In this document: positions 1 to 9,856 of the stretch, in pieces
How the letters are laid out: every line of letters begins with the position of its first letter
Numbering within the stretch: position 1 is the first letter of the stretch
Assembly (NCBI RefSeq): GCF_030817315.1
Contig: NZ_JAUSZF010000001.1
Span: 1,038,501-1,102,500 of the forward strand
Length of the DNA: 64,000 nucleotides
Reading direction: 5' to 3'
Origin: Sphingomonas faeni
GTDB taxonomy: Bacteria; Pseudomonadota; Alphaproteobacteria; Sphingomonadales; Sphingomonadaceae
Notes under the pieces: generated by a model
The model's input: only the letters and a program-made list of their open reading frames with translations
Told to the model about the DNA's origin: nothing
The model's database searches: none
Program-made: the position numbers and the translations under genes

Positions 1-378
1 ACGTTCGCCGAGCGTGTCGTCACCGGCCTCGTACAGAATGCCGGCCGCCATGCAGTCGGTCGCGCGTGCCAGATCCTGTGCGCCGCCGGCAAAGCGGAAC
101 GGGCGCGCCGCGGGGTTGGGATTGGTTGAGAAGGGCACGGTCGCGTTGAACGCGCGTGCTTCTTCAGGGCTGAGATCGACGAACTTCATCGGCTCGACCT
201 CGGGCACTTCGGCTTGCGGCACGACTCGGCCGGCGGGCAGGGCCACCCGCTTCGAGTGCTGAACGATCACGGGTGCGTTGGCGACGACCAGCGCAGGCCC
301 GACGATCGCCAACGCGGACACGCCGACGAGAACGGCGCGCAGCACCCGGGTGCCGCGCGCGGAGAGGTCGGTCGTCAC
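1..378 (-). CDS. Cell-wall hydrolase, SleB-like (N-terminal part, cut by window edge)
   Basis: The reading frame is open from a GTG at 378 to the window edge (126 codons). It begins with a short cytoplasmic stretch followed by one hydrophobic segment (about residues 13-33), so the protein is probably membrane-anchored with its body in the periplasm. The last visible part reads [19 protein letters not shown], which matches the start of the SleB-type cell-wall hydrolase domain (Hydrolase_2), where this Glu-containing stretch leads into the catalytic region. The GTG overlaps the TGA of cysK as GTGA, so the gene looks translationally coupled to cysK. The domain call rests on one motif because the rest lies outside the window. 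Confidence 0.68.
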   Translation of the reverse strand, partial: MTTDLSARGTRVLRAVLVGVSALAIVGPALVVANAPVIVQHSKRVALPAGRVVPQAEVPEVEPMKFVDLSPEEARAFNATVPFSTNPNPAARPFRFAGGAQDLARATDCMAAGILYEAGDDTLGER

Positions 379-1295
379 TGTTCGGGCAGGAAGTCCGGGA
401 CCGACAGATAGCGCTCGCCGGTGTCGTAGTTGAACCCGAGAACCCGAACGTTGTCAGGGAGATCGGGCAGCTTCTGGAGAATCGCTGCGAGCGTCGCCCC
501 CGAGCTGATGCCGACCAGCATGCCCTCTTCGGTCGCCGAGCGACGCGCCATGTCCTTCGCCACCGCGGCATCGACCTCGATCACGCCGTCGAGCGCCTGG
601 GTATGCAGGTTCACTGGGATGAAGCCTGCGCCGATGCCCTGGATCGGGTGAGGCCCGGGCTGGCCACCGGCGATCACCGGCGATGCGGCAGGCTCCACCG
701 CGTAGACCTTGAGCGACGGCCATTCCTTCTTCAGCGCTTCGGCGACGCCGGTGATATGGCCGCCGGTGCCCACGCCGGTGATGATCACGTCGATCGGCGT
801 ATCGCGGAAGTCGGCAAGAATTTCTTGCGCCGTCGTCGCCACATGCACGGCGATGTTCGCAGGGTTCTCGAACTGCTGTGGCATCCACGAGCCGGGCGTC
901 TGCTCGACCAGTTCCTTGGCACGCTCGATCGCGCCCTTCATGCCTTTCTCGCGTGGGGTCAGGTCGAAGGTCGCACCATAGGCCAGCATCAAGCGGCGGC
1001 GTTCGATCGACATGCTCTCGGGCATGACGAGGACGATCTTGTAGCCCTTCACCGCGGCGACGAGCGCGAGGCCGATGCCGGTGTTGCCGCTGGTCGGCTC
1101 GATGATCGTGCCGCCGGGCTGGAGGTGGCCGTCCTTCTCAGCCGCCTCGACCATCGCGAGCGCGATGCGGTCCTTGATCGAGCCGCCGGGGTTCGACCGC
1201 TCGGATTTCACCCAAACTTCGGATTCGGGGAACAGCTTCGACAGGCGGACGTGCGGCGTGTTGCCGATCGTGTCGAGGATCGAGTTGGCCTTCAT
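375..1295 (-). CDS. cysK: Cysteine synthase A (O-acetylserine sulfhydrylase)
   Basis: A PLP-dependent enzyme that makes L-cysteine from O-acetylserine and sulfide in the cytoplasm. The 306-residue length is normal for CysK. The PLP lysine lies in NPGGSIKDR (Lys41) and the substrate loop is TSGNTG (residues 68-73). A glycine-rich phosphate-binding loop [10 protein letters not shown] sits in the middle of the protein, and ISSGA near the C-terminus is also typical. The ATG overlaps the stop of the upstream MFS gene as ATGA, and the stop overlaps the next gene as GTGA, so MFS, cysK and the hydrolase form a tight operon. CysM or cystathionine beta-synthase are the alternatives, but length and motifs favour CysK. 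Confidence 0.95.
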   Translation of the reverse strand: MKANSILDTIGNTPHVRLSKLFPESEVWVKSERSNPGGSIKDRIALAMVEAAEKDGHLQPGGTIIEPTSGNTGIGLALVAAVKGYKIVLVMPESMSIERRRLMLAYGATFDLTPREKGMKGAIERAKELVEQTPGSWMPQQFENPANIAVHVATTAQEILADFRDTPIDVIITGVGTGGHITGVAEALKKEWPSLKVYAVEPAASPVIAGGQPGPHPIQGIGAGFIPVNLHTQALDGVIEVDAAVAKDMARRSATEEGMLVGISSGATLAAILQKLPDLPDNVRVLGFNYDTGERYLSVPDFLPEQ

Positions 1296-2644
1296 GGCTT
1301 GGCTTCTCCGTGCTGAGGTTCGGTCTCTAGGATCTCTGGGGGATCAAAGGTTTTCGCGCGGCCTAGTTCCGGGAACAGTCGCGCCCAGCCGATCGTGATC
1401 GCAATAGCACCGACGCCGCCGAACACCACTGCGCCAACCGGGCCCAGCAGCGACGCCATCACCCCGCTCTCGAATTCGCCGAGTTCGTTCGATGCCGAAA
1501 TAGTCAACTGCGACACAGCGCTGACGCGGCCGCGCATCGCATCCGGCGTGTGGAGCTGGATCAGCGACTGGCGGACATAGACCGAGATCATGTCTGCGCC
1601 GCCTGCGACGATCAGCGCGACGAGGCTGAGGACGAAGGCGGGCTGGACGGGGATGCCGGCGATGGTGCCAGGCGCGATGCCAAGCAGGGTCACAATCGGT
1701 GTGGCGACCCCGAAGGTGAGGATCGCAAGGCCGAACACGACGACTGCGATCAACATCTTCACGCCGACGTTGGTGCTCATCGGCCGGAACGAGAACCAGA
1801 TCGCCGTGACCGCCGCGCCGATTCCCATGCCGGCCGCGAGCACGCCGAGTCCCTGTGAGCCGACGTGGAGGATGTCGCGCGAATAGACCGGCAGCAGCGA
1901 TGTCGCGCCCGCGAGCAGCACCGCGAACAGGTCCAGCGTGATTGTCGCGAGGACGAGGCGGTTGCGGCGGACATAGGTGAAGCCCTCGATGATCCGCGCG
2001 AGGGGGCGGTGATCGGTCTGCGAGACGGGCTGCGGGACCGGACCGATCAGGAACATGAAGAAGAGGGCGACGACGAAGAGGATCGTTGCGACGCCATACG
2101 CGACCTCCGGATGGATCGCGTACAGGAGGCCGCCGACGCTGGGGCCTGCGATGGTGCCGACCTGCCACGCGATCGAGCTGATCGCGATCGCGGTCGGGAG
2201 GACGGCGCGGGGGACGAGGTTCGGGGCCAATGCGGAGTATGCCGGACCAGAAAAAGCACGCGCCACACCGAACGCAACCGCGGCCACGAACAGCACGCCA
2301 AGCGTGAGGTGACCGGTCCAGGTCAGCAACCAGAGCGTGGCGGCCGTAAGCACCAGCAGCGCGGTCGTCCCGCGGACGATCCATCGCCGGTCGAAGCTGT
2401 CTGCGACGAGCCCGGTAATCGGGGTCAGCAGGAACAGCGGCACGAACTGCGCGAATCCGATCATCCCAAGCATGAACGCCGCCTGCCGGATGTCCATCGT
2501 CTCGCGGGCGATATTGTAGACCTGCCACCCGATCACGATCGACATCGCGCTGACCGCGATCGTGCCGGTGAAGCGGGAGAGCCAATAGGCGCGGAAATTG
2601 GCGATCCGTAGGGGATGCTGGTGGGGGTCTGTCGTGGGAGCCAT
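1292..2644 (-). CDS. MFS transporter (MFS_3 / EntS-like exporter family)
   Basis: A 450-residue polytopic inner-membrane protein with about 12 hydrophobic segments and short charged loops, one of which ([11 protein letters not shown], about residue 83) matches the MFS loop 2-3 signature. The overall pattern resembles the MFS_3 group, which includes the siderophore exporter EntS. The substrate cannot be told from sequence. The stop overlaps the cysK start by four bases, suggesting co-transcription, but this does not prove export of a sulfur compound. The ATG at 2644 is the first in frame. The C-terminal tail is hydrophilic. Confidence 0.85.
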   Translation of the reverse strand: MAPTTDPHQHPLRIANFRAYWLSRFTGTIAVSAMSIVIGWQVYNIARETMDIRQAAFMLGMIGFAQFVPLFLLTPITGLVADSFDRRWIVRGTTALLVLTAATLWLLTWTGHLTLGVLFVAAVAFGVARAFSGPAYSALAPNLVPRAVLPTAIAISSIAWQVGTIAGPSVGGLLYAIHPEVAYGVATILFVVALFFMFLIGPVPQPVSQTDHRPLARIIEGFTYVRRNRLVLATITLDLFAVLLAGATSLLPVYSRDILHVGSQGLGVLAAGMGIGAAVTAIWFSFRPMSTNVGVKMLIAVVVFGLAILTFGVATPIVTLLGIAPGTIAGIPVQPAFVLSLVALIVAGGADMISVYVRQSLIQLHTPDAMRGRVSAVSQLTISASNELGEFESGVMASLLGPVGAVVFGGVGAIAITIGWARLFPELGRAKTFDPPEILETEPQHGEAKP

Positions 2645-2733
2645 TTGCGGTGGGCTTTAGGCTTGGGCGCGAGGGGAGGGCAACCGGAGCTTTGCTTGGG
2701 GTTGGGATAGCGGCTCAGTCTGACAAAGCGTCT

Positions 2734-2782
2734 TTCCCGCGAAGGCGGGGACCCAGACTAGGCTCCCGCCTCCGCGGGAGAA
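2734..2782. repeat. Imperfect inverted repeat (CCCGCGAAGGCGGG type)
   Basis: Two arms, CCCGCGAAGGCGGG and CCCGCCTCCGCGGG, face each other across a short spacer containing ACCCAGACTAGG. A close relative with the same arms lies at 36844-36894, so this is a dispersed intergenic element rather than a gene-specific terminator. Confidence 0.75.
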
Positions 2783-2849
2783 CAAGGAAGCGGGGGGCGC
2801 CTTGCGTGGGCAGGCATGCGTCTGCCACCACTTCTCCGTCACATCACCA

Positions 2850-2953
2850 CCACCCCGGCGAAGGCCGGGGCCCAATTGGGGGACGTCGCCAACTGGATGA
2901 TGCGCATCGTTACTGCAACCTCACCAATTGGGCCCCGGCCTTCGCCGGGGTGG
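2850..2953. repeat. Perfect 30-bp inverted repeat with 44-base loop
   Basis: The arm at 2850-2879, starting CCACCCCGGCGAAGGCC, is exactly repeated in reverse complement at 2924-2953. Its core, CCGGCGAAGGCCGG, is related to the element at 25804-25906. The repeat sits about 150 bases upstream of pdhA. Confidence 0.85.
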
Positions 2954-3102
2954 TTTGCTGATGGGGGAGGGCTCGCGCGACCTATCGAACGCCCATCCCA
3001 AGCCCCCAAAACCAACATACCCCAGACGGGAATTGATGTTCCGCCCCGTCCGCGCCTATAGGCTCCCTCAACTCCCCTACGGAAAACGAGGTTTCCCACA
3101 TC

Positions 3103-4155
3103 GTGGCCAAGACCCCCCCACCAGCACGCGCAATCGCCGAACCGCCGATTACGAACCGCGAACGACCGGCAGAACCAAAGCCGTACGAGGCGTCGAAGGA
3201 CGAACTGCTCGAAATGTATCGGCAGATGCTGCTGATCCGCCGTTTCGAGGAAAAAGCGGGCCAGCTCTATGGCTTGGGCCTGATCGGTGGCTTCTGCCAT
3301 CTGTACATCGGCCAGGAAGCCGTCGCTGTCGGCCTTCAGTCCGCGCTCAACGGCGAGACCGATTCGGTGATCACCGGCTACCGCGATCACGGCCATATGC
3401 TCGCCTATGGGATCGACCCCAAGGTGATCATGGCCGAGCTGACCGGGCGCAATTCGGGGATCTCGAAGGGCAAGGGCGGGTCGATGCACATGTTCTCGAC
3501 CGAGCATAAGTTCTATGGCGGCCACGGCATCGTCGGTGCGCAGGTGTCGCTCGGCACCGGCCTCGCGTTCAAGCATAAATACTCGAACGACGGCGGCATC
3601 TGCATGGCCTATTTCGGCGACGGCGCCGCGAACCAGGGCCAGGTGTACGAGAGCTTCAACATGGCCGAGCTGTGGAAGCTGCCGATCATCTTCGTGATCG
3701 AGAACAACCAGTACGCGATGGGCACCAGCGTCAACCGCGCCTCCGCCGAGGACCAGCTGTATCGCCGCGGCGAGAGCTTCCGCATTCCCGGCATCCAGGT
3801 CGACGGCATGGACGTGCTGGCGTGCCGCGGTGCCGCCGAGGAAGCGCTGGCCTGGGTCCGCGCGGGCAAGGGTCCGGTCATCCTCGAGATGAAGACCTAT
3901 CGCTATCGTGGCCACTCGATGTCCGATCCGGCCAAGTACCGCACGCGTGACGAGGTCCAGGCGGTTCGCGACAAGTCGGATCCGATCGACCACATGAAGA
4001 AGCTGCTCGACGCGCAGGGCGTGACCGAGGCGGACCTCAAGTCCCTTGAACAGGAAATCAGGAAAATCGTGAACGAAGCCGCCGATTTCGCCGAGCAGAC
4101 TCCGGAGCCGGATGCTGCCGAGCTCTACACCGACGTTCTGGTGGAGAAGTACTGA
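3103..4155 (+). CDS. pdhA: Pyruvate dehydrogenase E1 component, alpha subunit
   Basis: The alpha subunit of the thiamine-diphosphate-dependent E1 enzyme, which decarboxylates pyruvate and passes the acetyl group to the lipoyl carrier of the pyruvate dehydrogenase complex. The 350-residue protein carries the ThDP motif GDGAANQGQ at 172-180 ending with NN at 201-202. The conserved loop GGSMHMFS is at 125-132, and the phosphorylation-loop-like [11 protein letters not shown] lies further on. The start is a GTG at 3103 with a weak GAGG 11 bases upstream; the proline-rich first 30 residues are typical of alphaproteobacterial versions. It overlaps pdhB by one base (TGATG). No E2 or E3 gene is visible next to it. 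Confidence 0.96.
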   Translation: MAKTPPPARAIAEPPITNRERPAEPKPYEASKDELLEMYRQMLLIRRFEEKAGQLYGLGLIGGFCHLYIGQEAVAVGLQSALNGETDSVITGYRDHGHMLAYGIDPKVIMAELTGRNSGISKGKGGSMHMFSTEHKFYGGHGIVGAQVSLGTGLAFKHKYSNDGGICMAYFGDGAANQGQVYESFNMAELWKLPIIFVIENNQYAMGTSVNRASAEDQLYRRGESFRIPGIQVDGMDVLACRGAAEEALAWVRAGKGPVILEMKTYRYRGHSMSDPAKYRTRDEVQAVRDKSDPIDHMKKLLDAQGVTEADLKSLEQEIRKIVNEAADFAEQTPEPDAAELYTDVLVEKY

Positions 4156-5591
4156 TGGCGATCGAGATCAAGATGCCCGCGCTCTCTCCGACGATGGAAG
4201 AGGGCACGCTGGCCAAGTGGCTCGTCAAGGAAGGCGACAGCGTCAAGTCCGGCGACATCCTCGCCGAGATCGAGACCGACAAGGCGACGATGGAGTTCGA
4301 GGCGATCGACGAAGGCACGATCGGTTCGATCGCCGTCGCCGAAGGGACCGACAACGTGAAGGTCGGCACCGTCATCGCGACGATCCTCGAAGAGGGCGAG
4401 AGCGCGAGCGACGCCAAGGCTGCCAAGCCCGCCGAAGCACGCTCCGGCGATGCGGCCAACGCCGCACCGAAGGAGACGCCGTCGGACGACAAGGCACCGC
4501 CGGTTCCCGAAGGCGCTTCGCCCGCCAAGGCCGAGAGCGGCACGCAGCAGCTCGTCGCGTCCGCCGAGAAGGTCGGCATATCCGATCCGGCGATCCCCGA
4601 AGGCACCGAGATGGTCAAGACGACCGTCCGCGAAGCGCTTCGCGACGCGATGGCCGAGGAAATGCGCGAGGACGACCGCGTCTTCGTGATGGGCGAGGAA
4701 GTCGCGCAGTATCAGGGCGCGTACAAGGTCACGCAGGGCCTGCTCGACGAGTTCGGCGACCGCCGCGTCATCGACACGCCGATCACCGAATACGGCTTTG
4801 CCGGCATCGGCGCAGGCGCGGCGATGGGTGGTCTCCGCCCGATCGTCGAGTTCATGACCTTCAACTTCGCGTTGCAGGCGATCGACCACATCATCAACTC
4901 GGCCGCCAAGACCAACTACATGTCGGGCGGCCAGATGCGCTGCCCGATCGTGTTCCGCGGCCCGAACGGCGCGGCGTCGCGCGTGGGTGCACAGCATTCG
5001 CACAACTTCGCGGCGTGGTATGCAAGCGTCCCCGGCCTGATCGTAATCGCGCCTTACGACGCGGCGGATGCGAAGGGCCTGCTGAAAGCAGCGATTCGCA
5101 CCGAGGATCCGGTCGTGTTCCTCGAGAACGAGCTGATGTACGGCCGCAGCTTCGACGTCCCCAAGCTCGACAACCACGTCCTGCCGATCGGCAAGGCGCG
5201 GATCGTCCGCGAGGGCAAGGACGTGACGATCGTCAGCTACTCGATCGGCGTGGGCATTTCGCTCGAAGCCGCCGAGAAGCTCGCCGAAGAGGGCATCGAC
5301 GCGGAGGTCATCGACCTGCGCACGCTGCGCCCGCTCGACACCGAGACGGTCCTGAAGAGCCTCGCCAAGACCAACCGCATGATCATCGTCGAAGAGAATT
5401 GGGCAACCTGCTCGATCGCATCGGAGATCGTGTCTGTGGTGATGGAGCACGGCTTCGACGACCTCGACGCCCCGGTGCTGCGCGTCACCAACGAAGACGT
5501 ACCGATGCCCTACGCGGCAAACCTCGAAAAGCTGATGCTGGTCGACGTCGCGAAGGTTGTGAAGGCGGTGAAGAAGGTTACCTACAAGTAA
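4155..5591 (+). CDS. pdhB: Pyruvate dehydrogenase E1 component, beta subunit with N-terminal lipoyl domain
   Basis: The beta subunit pairs with PdhA to form the E1 active site. Residues 1-80 form a biotinyl/lipoyl domain with the lipoylated lysine in ETDKATMEF (Lys43). Residues about 81-150 are an Ala/Pro/Glu-rich flexible linker, and the transketolase-like pyrimidine-binding and C-terminal domains follow from about 151 ([14 protein letters not shown]). The 478-residue length, longer than a plain E1 beta, comes from this fused lipoyl domain, a known feature of alphaproteobacteria. The overlap with pdhA indicates coupled translation. A strong hairpin follows the stop. Confidence 0.97.
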   Translation: MAIEIKMPALSPTMEEGTLAKWLVKEGDSVKSGDILAEIETDKATMEFEAIDEGTIGSIAVAEGTDNVKVGTVIATILEEGESASDAKAAKPAEARSGDAANAAPKETPSDDKAPPVPEGASPAKAESGTQQLVASAEKVGISDPAIPEGTEMVKTTVREALRDAMAEEMREDDRVFVMGEEVAQYQGAYKVTQGLLDEFGDRRVIDTPITEYGFAGIGAGAAMGGLRPIVEFMTFNFALQAIDHIINSAAKTNYMSGGQMRCPIVFRGPNGAASRVGAQHSHNFAAWYASVPGLIVIAPYDAADAKGLLKAAIRTEDPVVFLENELMYGRSFDVPKLDNHVLPIGKARIVREGKDVTIVSYSIGVGISLEAAEKLAEEGIDAEVIDLRTLRPLDTETVLKSLAKTNRMIIVEENWATCSIASEIVSVVMEHGFDDLDAPVLRVTNEDVPMPYAANLEKLMLVDVAKVVKAVKKVTYK

Positions 5592-5597
5592 GGTAGG

Positions 5598-5626
5598 CGC
5601 TCCGGCCGGTCGATCCGGCCGGAGCG
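5598..5626. terminator. Strong hairpin, likely bidirectional terminator
   Basis: A 12-bp perfect stem (CGCTCCGGCCGG paired with CCGGCCGGAGCG) with a 5-base loop starts 7 bases after the pdhB stop and ends 2 bases before the stop of the convergent tadE pseudogene. There is no T-run, so termination is inferred from position and stem strength. Confidence 0.7.
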
Positions 5627-5627
5627 A

Positions 5628-6242
5628 TCACGCTGCGTAGGTCGTGCAGGCGCTCGCCGTCGTGCCGGCCGCAGAGCCCAGGACTTGCGTGTTGCGTTCG
5701 CGCACGTTGTAGACCGTTTCCGACCGCAGGATCGGCGTCCCGAAGAACTGTGCCGAAACCAGCAGCTGATACCGATACGTCACTTCGACGAAGATCAGTG
5801 CCGATCCGCTGCCGGCTGCAATCTGGCGCGTGCTCGAGCCCAAATAGGGCAGGCTAGCGTCGTTCTGGCCCTTGCCTTCCCCACCATATTTGGGTTGCGT
5901 TTCGGGCGTGGAGAGCGCGCCCGCTCACCGCTGCAAGCGAATATACTGGCCCGCTTTCGTGCCGGTCTGCCCATTCGGCTCGACGCTGGAAACGATCACG
6001 CGCCTGTTTTTGGTGAAATCCAAGGCGGTGCCGATAAACTTAGCGCTGAGCAGCGCTTCGTTGACATCGGACTCGTCTATCGAATCGCGTACGCGCGCCA
6101 CGTTGTCGGAAATTGCGGTGGAAATCTGGTTCACCCGCATCACAGCGATCGCCATGTTCGTGACCTCGGCACCGGATAGCCCGAGCGTAATCAGCACCGG
6201 CGCGACAAGCGCGAATTCGATCATCGCGAGACAGTTGGTCAT
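5628..6242 (-). pseudogene. TadE-like pseudopilin, broken by an in-frame stop
   Basis: Read from ATG 6242 (MTNCLAMIEFALVAP), this is a TadE-family protein with an N-terminal hydrophobic pseudopilin helix and the conserved Glu of the E-F-A-L-V processing-like region. It has a middle segment ending QYIRLQR and a C-terminal part (PYLGSSTRQI to AGTTASACTTYAA). The two halves are in the same frame but separated by a TGA at 5925-5927, where relatives have a residue such as Cys or Trp (inference from family memory). The rest is undamaged, so one substitution explains the break. The start overlaps the stop of the upstream tadE remnant as ATGA. An intact product would be about 204 residues and would sit in the inner membrane. 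Confidence 0.8.
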
Positions 6243-6835
6243 GATGCCTTCGTGCATATCGTCGTCGGCGGCGCGCGCGACGTGAAAGGCTGGTTGCGGA
6301 TCACCGTCGAGGCCGAAACGGTACGGTCGGCCCCCAAGACAGCAGCGCCCCGATCGGCGTAAGGTTCGGGTAGACGATGTTGACGGTGTAATAGACGATG
6401 TCGTCCGCGCCGCCGACGCCGGTATCCCCCGGGGACGAATCATAGCTCCCATTGTTGTTGGCATCCTCGAAACAATCGCCGGGATTGTACACGCCCTTGG
6501 GATCGGTATCCGACGTGATCTTCTCGGGCTTCCCGACATTCGAGAAATTATAATAGCGACGCGTCGCGACCGTCACGTATTTGGCGCGGACGACCGGCTG
6601 AACCTGGGATTTGATCGTGGCGACGACGTTGTCCGCCGTCCGGCTGCCCACCGTCACCTGCCGCGACGCTCGACAGCGCTCCCTGTACGACGGCGGTCAC
6701 GTACCCCCGATAGCCGACTTCGAGGATCGACAGCAGCAGCGCGATCAACACCGGCACGATAATCGCAAATTCGACGATCGTCGCACCGCGGGTATCGTCA
6801 CGGAGCGTCGCGGATGTCACCCAGAGCGACGTCAC
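6239..6835 (-). pseudogene. TadE-like pseudopilin, broken by two frameshifts
   Basis: The N-terminal part from GTG 6835 contains the TadE signature TRGATIVEFAIIVPVLIALL, a membrane helix preceded by the conserved Glu. After GALSSVA (about 6660) the frame must change to continue as TVGSRTADNVVATIKSQ and on to LTPIGALLSWG. A second change near 6345, in a run of five G, is needed to reach the TadE-like tail TVSASTVIRNQPF, whose TGA overlaps the next gene as ATGA. One missing G would explain the second break. The GTG overlaps the tadG stop as GTGA. The preserved junctions show that the operon was once intact. Confidence 0.78.
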
Positions 6836-8514
6836 TGACTGATCCTCAAGGAACCGATCTTGCTGCCGATCTTCTGGAACTTGGCGATCAATGCTGCGGA
6901 TGTGCTGATGCCCGACGCCATCGAAGGTTGCGATGCGCAGTTCTGCATGTCCGCCGTCAAGGTCGTCGAGAAGACGATGACGTAGAGCTGGACGTCCCGG
7001 CTCTTGGCCGCGTTGCACGCCATGCGGAACCGCTGCAGATGGCGCGCGAGTTGCGCATTCGCGCCCTATGCCGCCCCAGCACGCGCTCGTCGCGCTCCTT
7101 CACGCCATAGGTCGTGTAGATGTTGAGATAGGGTTGCATATCCCCGTCCGTCATGACGATCATGTATTTCCGGACCGAAAAGCCTCTGAGCTTTTAGAAT
7201 TATCCGGATCCGACTGATCATTCGTCTCGGGATTGGCGGATGCATAAATGCCGCCCGGAGGGATGAAACGAGCGCCCCACATGATGCCGATGTCGTGATA
7301 GGTCCCGCCAACGGGTACGAGATCGTCCACATACGAATCGAACCCGGCCTCATCGTTGTAATATTCCTTCAGCCTGCTGGCTTCGCTGGCACAATATCGT
7401 GCAGCTGGATGAAGATCTGCCGTGCTCGAGCCGTACTCGACTTCTGGCCACGTCGGCGACAGCGGCTGTCGGGATCATATTGACGTCAAGATCACAAGCG
7501 TCTGCTGGCGGAGTATTAAGTGTCGTAACGCCATCTATCGTGGTGTTGTTGGTCTTGCGCTCCTCGATGCAGTCCGCCCAATTTGATCTGCTGTTTGTTG
7601 ACCATGCCCAGGCGTATTTTCGGACACTCTGGTCTTGAATGCGGAGGTGTTCAACGTGAATTTGCTATAATTACATTATGTGCAGGTCCCGTAGATACTG
7701 AGAAAGAAATCTCTGGTCTACGTTCCGCCACTGTATTCGCCACACTGGTTGTTCGTCACCGGGGACACGGTCGATCGTATTATGAACTGATAGGCGCGCG
7801 GTCGCGAATGTACGTCGCATTCTTGGCATAGGCGGGTTTGCCGACATTGACGGTGTCATTGTAAGGCACGAATCCATAGTGCAACCGCAGGTTGTTGGCA
7901 TGTAATTGATCCTGTACGCTTTCGAGCGTATCGAAGAGCGATTTACTCGCGTCGCGGAGCGCCTTCATCTTCAAGCCGGATTGCTCGACTTCGTTGCAGC
8001 TGTCCGAAACGCCGGGCGCACAGTTCATCTATCCCGACATATACAGCACCAGCATGATATCGGTGCCGACGAAGTGCTGCGTTGCGGAGGAGCTGGTGGA
8101 CAGTTTGAGAGTCGAAAAGCCGAACAGTTTCATGATCGTCGTCGGTATCGTCGCTGCCGTGATCCTCACGGTGCCGACCAATTGCACCGTTACGACGGGC
8201 GTGAACGTCGCCGTACCGAACGACGCCTAGGGAAAGTTGAAGTTGAAATACTTCGTCGCTTCAGTCTCCGCTGCAGGCGTCAAGGTCGCGCCCGACAGCA
8301 GCCGCCGTGCCGCGAGCGATCTCGCATCGCACGCCTGTTGCAGCCGATCCCGCGCGACATAGGCACGCGCCATGTCCAGCCCCGAGCCAACCATCGCGAT
8401 CAGCGGCATCATCGCAAAGGCAACGATCATCAGCGTGTTACAACACACGTCACGACGCAATCGTCCCAGCACGGTCGTCGGCTTATCCGGTAGTTCGCTT
8501 CGCTTGCCGCGCAT
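6832..8514 (-). pseudogene. TadG-like protein with VWA domain, heavily degraded
   Basis: The start (ATG 8514) is a TadG N-terminus with a hydrophobic segment (NTLMIVAFAMMPLIAMVGSG) and the pseudopilin-like DMARAYVARDRLQQACD. It then meets a TAG at 8227-8229 after FNFP and another TAG at 8029-8031 inside the VWA metal site, which reads YMSG-stop-MNC where DxSGSM is expected. Homology continues in pieces: LKMKALRDASKSLFDTL, then VSPVTNNQCGEYSGGT, DLDVNMIP, VDDLVPVGGTYHDIG, MIVMTDGDMQPYLN and ACNAAKSRDVQLYVIVFSTT. At least three frame changes (near 7790, 7180 and 7100) separate these pieces. The 7.4-7.8 kb part is AT-richer than its surroundings. No functional protein can be made. Confidence 0.82.
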
Positions 8515-8663
8515 CTCGGTCCTGACGAAGATCGGTATCGATCGATACGGCGGATGCGGCGCGATCCGGTAAATCCACTTCGAGAAGACATGGTTCGCGA
8601 CACGTTAATTATTGGACGGTGCGGTATCCGGAGGTGCGGTACATTCATGATCGGAGTAACGAC

Positions 8664-9323
8664 GTGACCATGAGCTACGACAATCCAGAACATGCCCTTG
8701 CCCTCAGTTATGCGCCGCATTCGGCCGCGCCAGCGCTCGCGGCGTTGTTCGCGCTCGACGATACGCTCGCCGCGATCCTGCGCTCGACCCGCGAACCGCT
8801 GATCGGCCAGATGCGGCTGACCTGGTGGTACGAAGCGCTCGGGCGCCTCGACACGGCTCCCGCGCCTGCCGAACCCGTCCTGGTGGCGCTCCAGAACGAC
8901 GTGCTGCCGACGGGCGTGTCCGGCGCGATGCTGGCGACGTTGACTGACGGCTGGGACGTTCTGCTGGAATCGGTGCTTGATGCCACGACGATCGAGCGCT
9001 TTGGACGCGACCGTGGGCGCCGCCTGTTCGACCTCGCGGCAGTGATCGTCTCGGTCAGCGACGACCGGATCGGCCTTGCGGGCGAGGGGTGGGCGCTCGC
9101 CGACCTCAGCCTGAGGCTGACCGAGACGTCGGTTAGGGAGATGGCCCGTCTACGTGCGAGCGAAGTCCTCGATAGAGCATTGCACGGCCGGTGGCCTACA
9201 TCCGCGCGTGCTCTAGGCGCACTTGCCGTATCGGCCAGGTTCGACCTGATGTCGAAGCCTTCCGCCCCAGGCAGCCCGAAGCGCGTGGCGCGCCTGGCGT
9301 GGCATAGATTGACCGGATACTGA
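8664..9323 (+). CDS. Squalene/phytoene synthase family protein (NDUFAF6-like)
   Basis: A protein of about 219 residues with the helical pattern of the squalene/phytoene synthase superfamily. Recognisable stretches are FALDDTLAAIL and TREPLIGQMRLTWWYEAL, which match the short bacterial and mitochondrial NDUFAF6-type group. The paired Asp-rich motifs of true prenyl synthases are not obvious, so an enzymatic role in carotenoid synthesis is doubtful. A GGAG at 8653-8656 lies 7 bases from GTG 8664; ATG 8670 is the alternative start. It stands alone, divergent from the tadG remnant. Confidence 0.72.
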   Translation: MTMSYDNPEHALALSYAPHSAAPALAALFALDDTLAAILRSTREPLIGQMRLTWWYEALGRLDTAPAPAEPVLVALQNDVLPTGVSGAMLATLTDGWDVLLESVLDATTIERFGRDRGRRLFDLAAVIVSVSDDRIGLAGEGWALADLSLRLTETSVREMARLRASEVLDRALHGRWPTSARALGALAVSARFDLMSKPSAPGSPKRVARLAWHRLTGY

Positions 9324-9373
9324 CCAATCGCATGGGGAACCCCGACGGCAAGGCGTAGCGTGCGGCCCTGGCA

Positions 9374-9856
9374 ATGGGGGCGGCGGCGATGTGGCGATAT
9401 CTAGCAGGCGGTGTCGCGATCATCGCGTTGATCGCCGCCGGGTTCATGGTCTTCAGCGGCAAGGCGAGACCGGGTCCGATACTACCGCCGCAGCCACTGG
9501 CGCAGGTCGCCGGCACCGTCACATCCGATACGCTGCCCGATGCAGCACCCGAGGCGACCGAAAAGACCCGCGAGCAGAAGCGCTTCGATCGCTACGACAA
9601 GGACCGCGACGCCAAGATCACGCGCGACGAATATCTGACGCAAAGGCGCAAGGCCTATGCGCGGCTCGACGTGGACGGCGACGGAAAGCTGTCGTTCGAC
9701 GAATGGGCGGTGAAGGCGACGACCAAGTTCGTCGACGCAGACCGTGACAAATCGGGCACGATGACCGCCCCCGAATTTGCCACGACAGCGGTCAAGCGGA
9801 AGGGGCCATCTCGCGTGAATTGTCCACCGACCCAGGCTGTTGCGGAGGAGAGTTGA
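9374..9856 (+). CDS. EF-hand calcium-binding protein, membrane-anchored or secreted
   Basis: A 160-residue protein with one N-terminal hydrophobic segment (about residues 9-27), then a linker, then three EF-hand-like loops. The loops are [12 protein letters not shown] (75-86), [12 protein letters not shown] (99-110) and [12 protein letters not shown] (123-134). The second is a textbook calcium loop and the first lacks the usual Gly at position 6. The protein probably lies on the periplasmic side. Its 3' end overlaps the convergent trmFO by 65 bases. ATG 9389 is an alternative start that shortens the cytoplasmic end. The function is unknown. Confidence 0.78.
   Translation: MGAAAMWRYLAGGVAIIALIAAGFMVFSGKARPGPILPPQPLAQVAGTVTSDTLPDAAPEATEKTREQKRFDRYDKDRDAKITRDEYLTQRRKAYARLDVDGDGKLSFDEWAVKATTKFVDADRDKSGTMTAPEFATTAVKRKGPSRVNCPPTQAVAEES

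Larger units (their letters stand above)
2645..3102. other. Intergenic region with two GC-rich inverted repeats
   Basis: This 458-base gap between the divergent MFS gene and pdhA has no supported gene. It holds two inverted repeats, listed separately, and must contain the promoters for both directions. No clear promoter consensus was recognised. Short open frames here run through the repeats and look like chance. Confidence 0.6.

Noticed and set aside
1865..2611. Long open frames antisense to the MFS gene and to many other genes in the window
   Set aside because: High GC makes stop codons rare on the opposite strand. These translations are Arg- and Asp-rich without domains, and each is fully covered by a well-supported gene.
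3103..5591. Missing E2/E3 genes as a sign of a broken pyruvate dehydrogenase complex
   Set aside because: In sphingomonads these subunits are often encoded elsewhere; absence from one 64-kb window is not evidence of loss.
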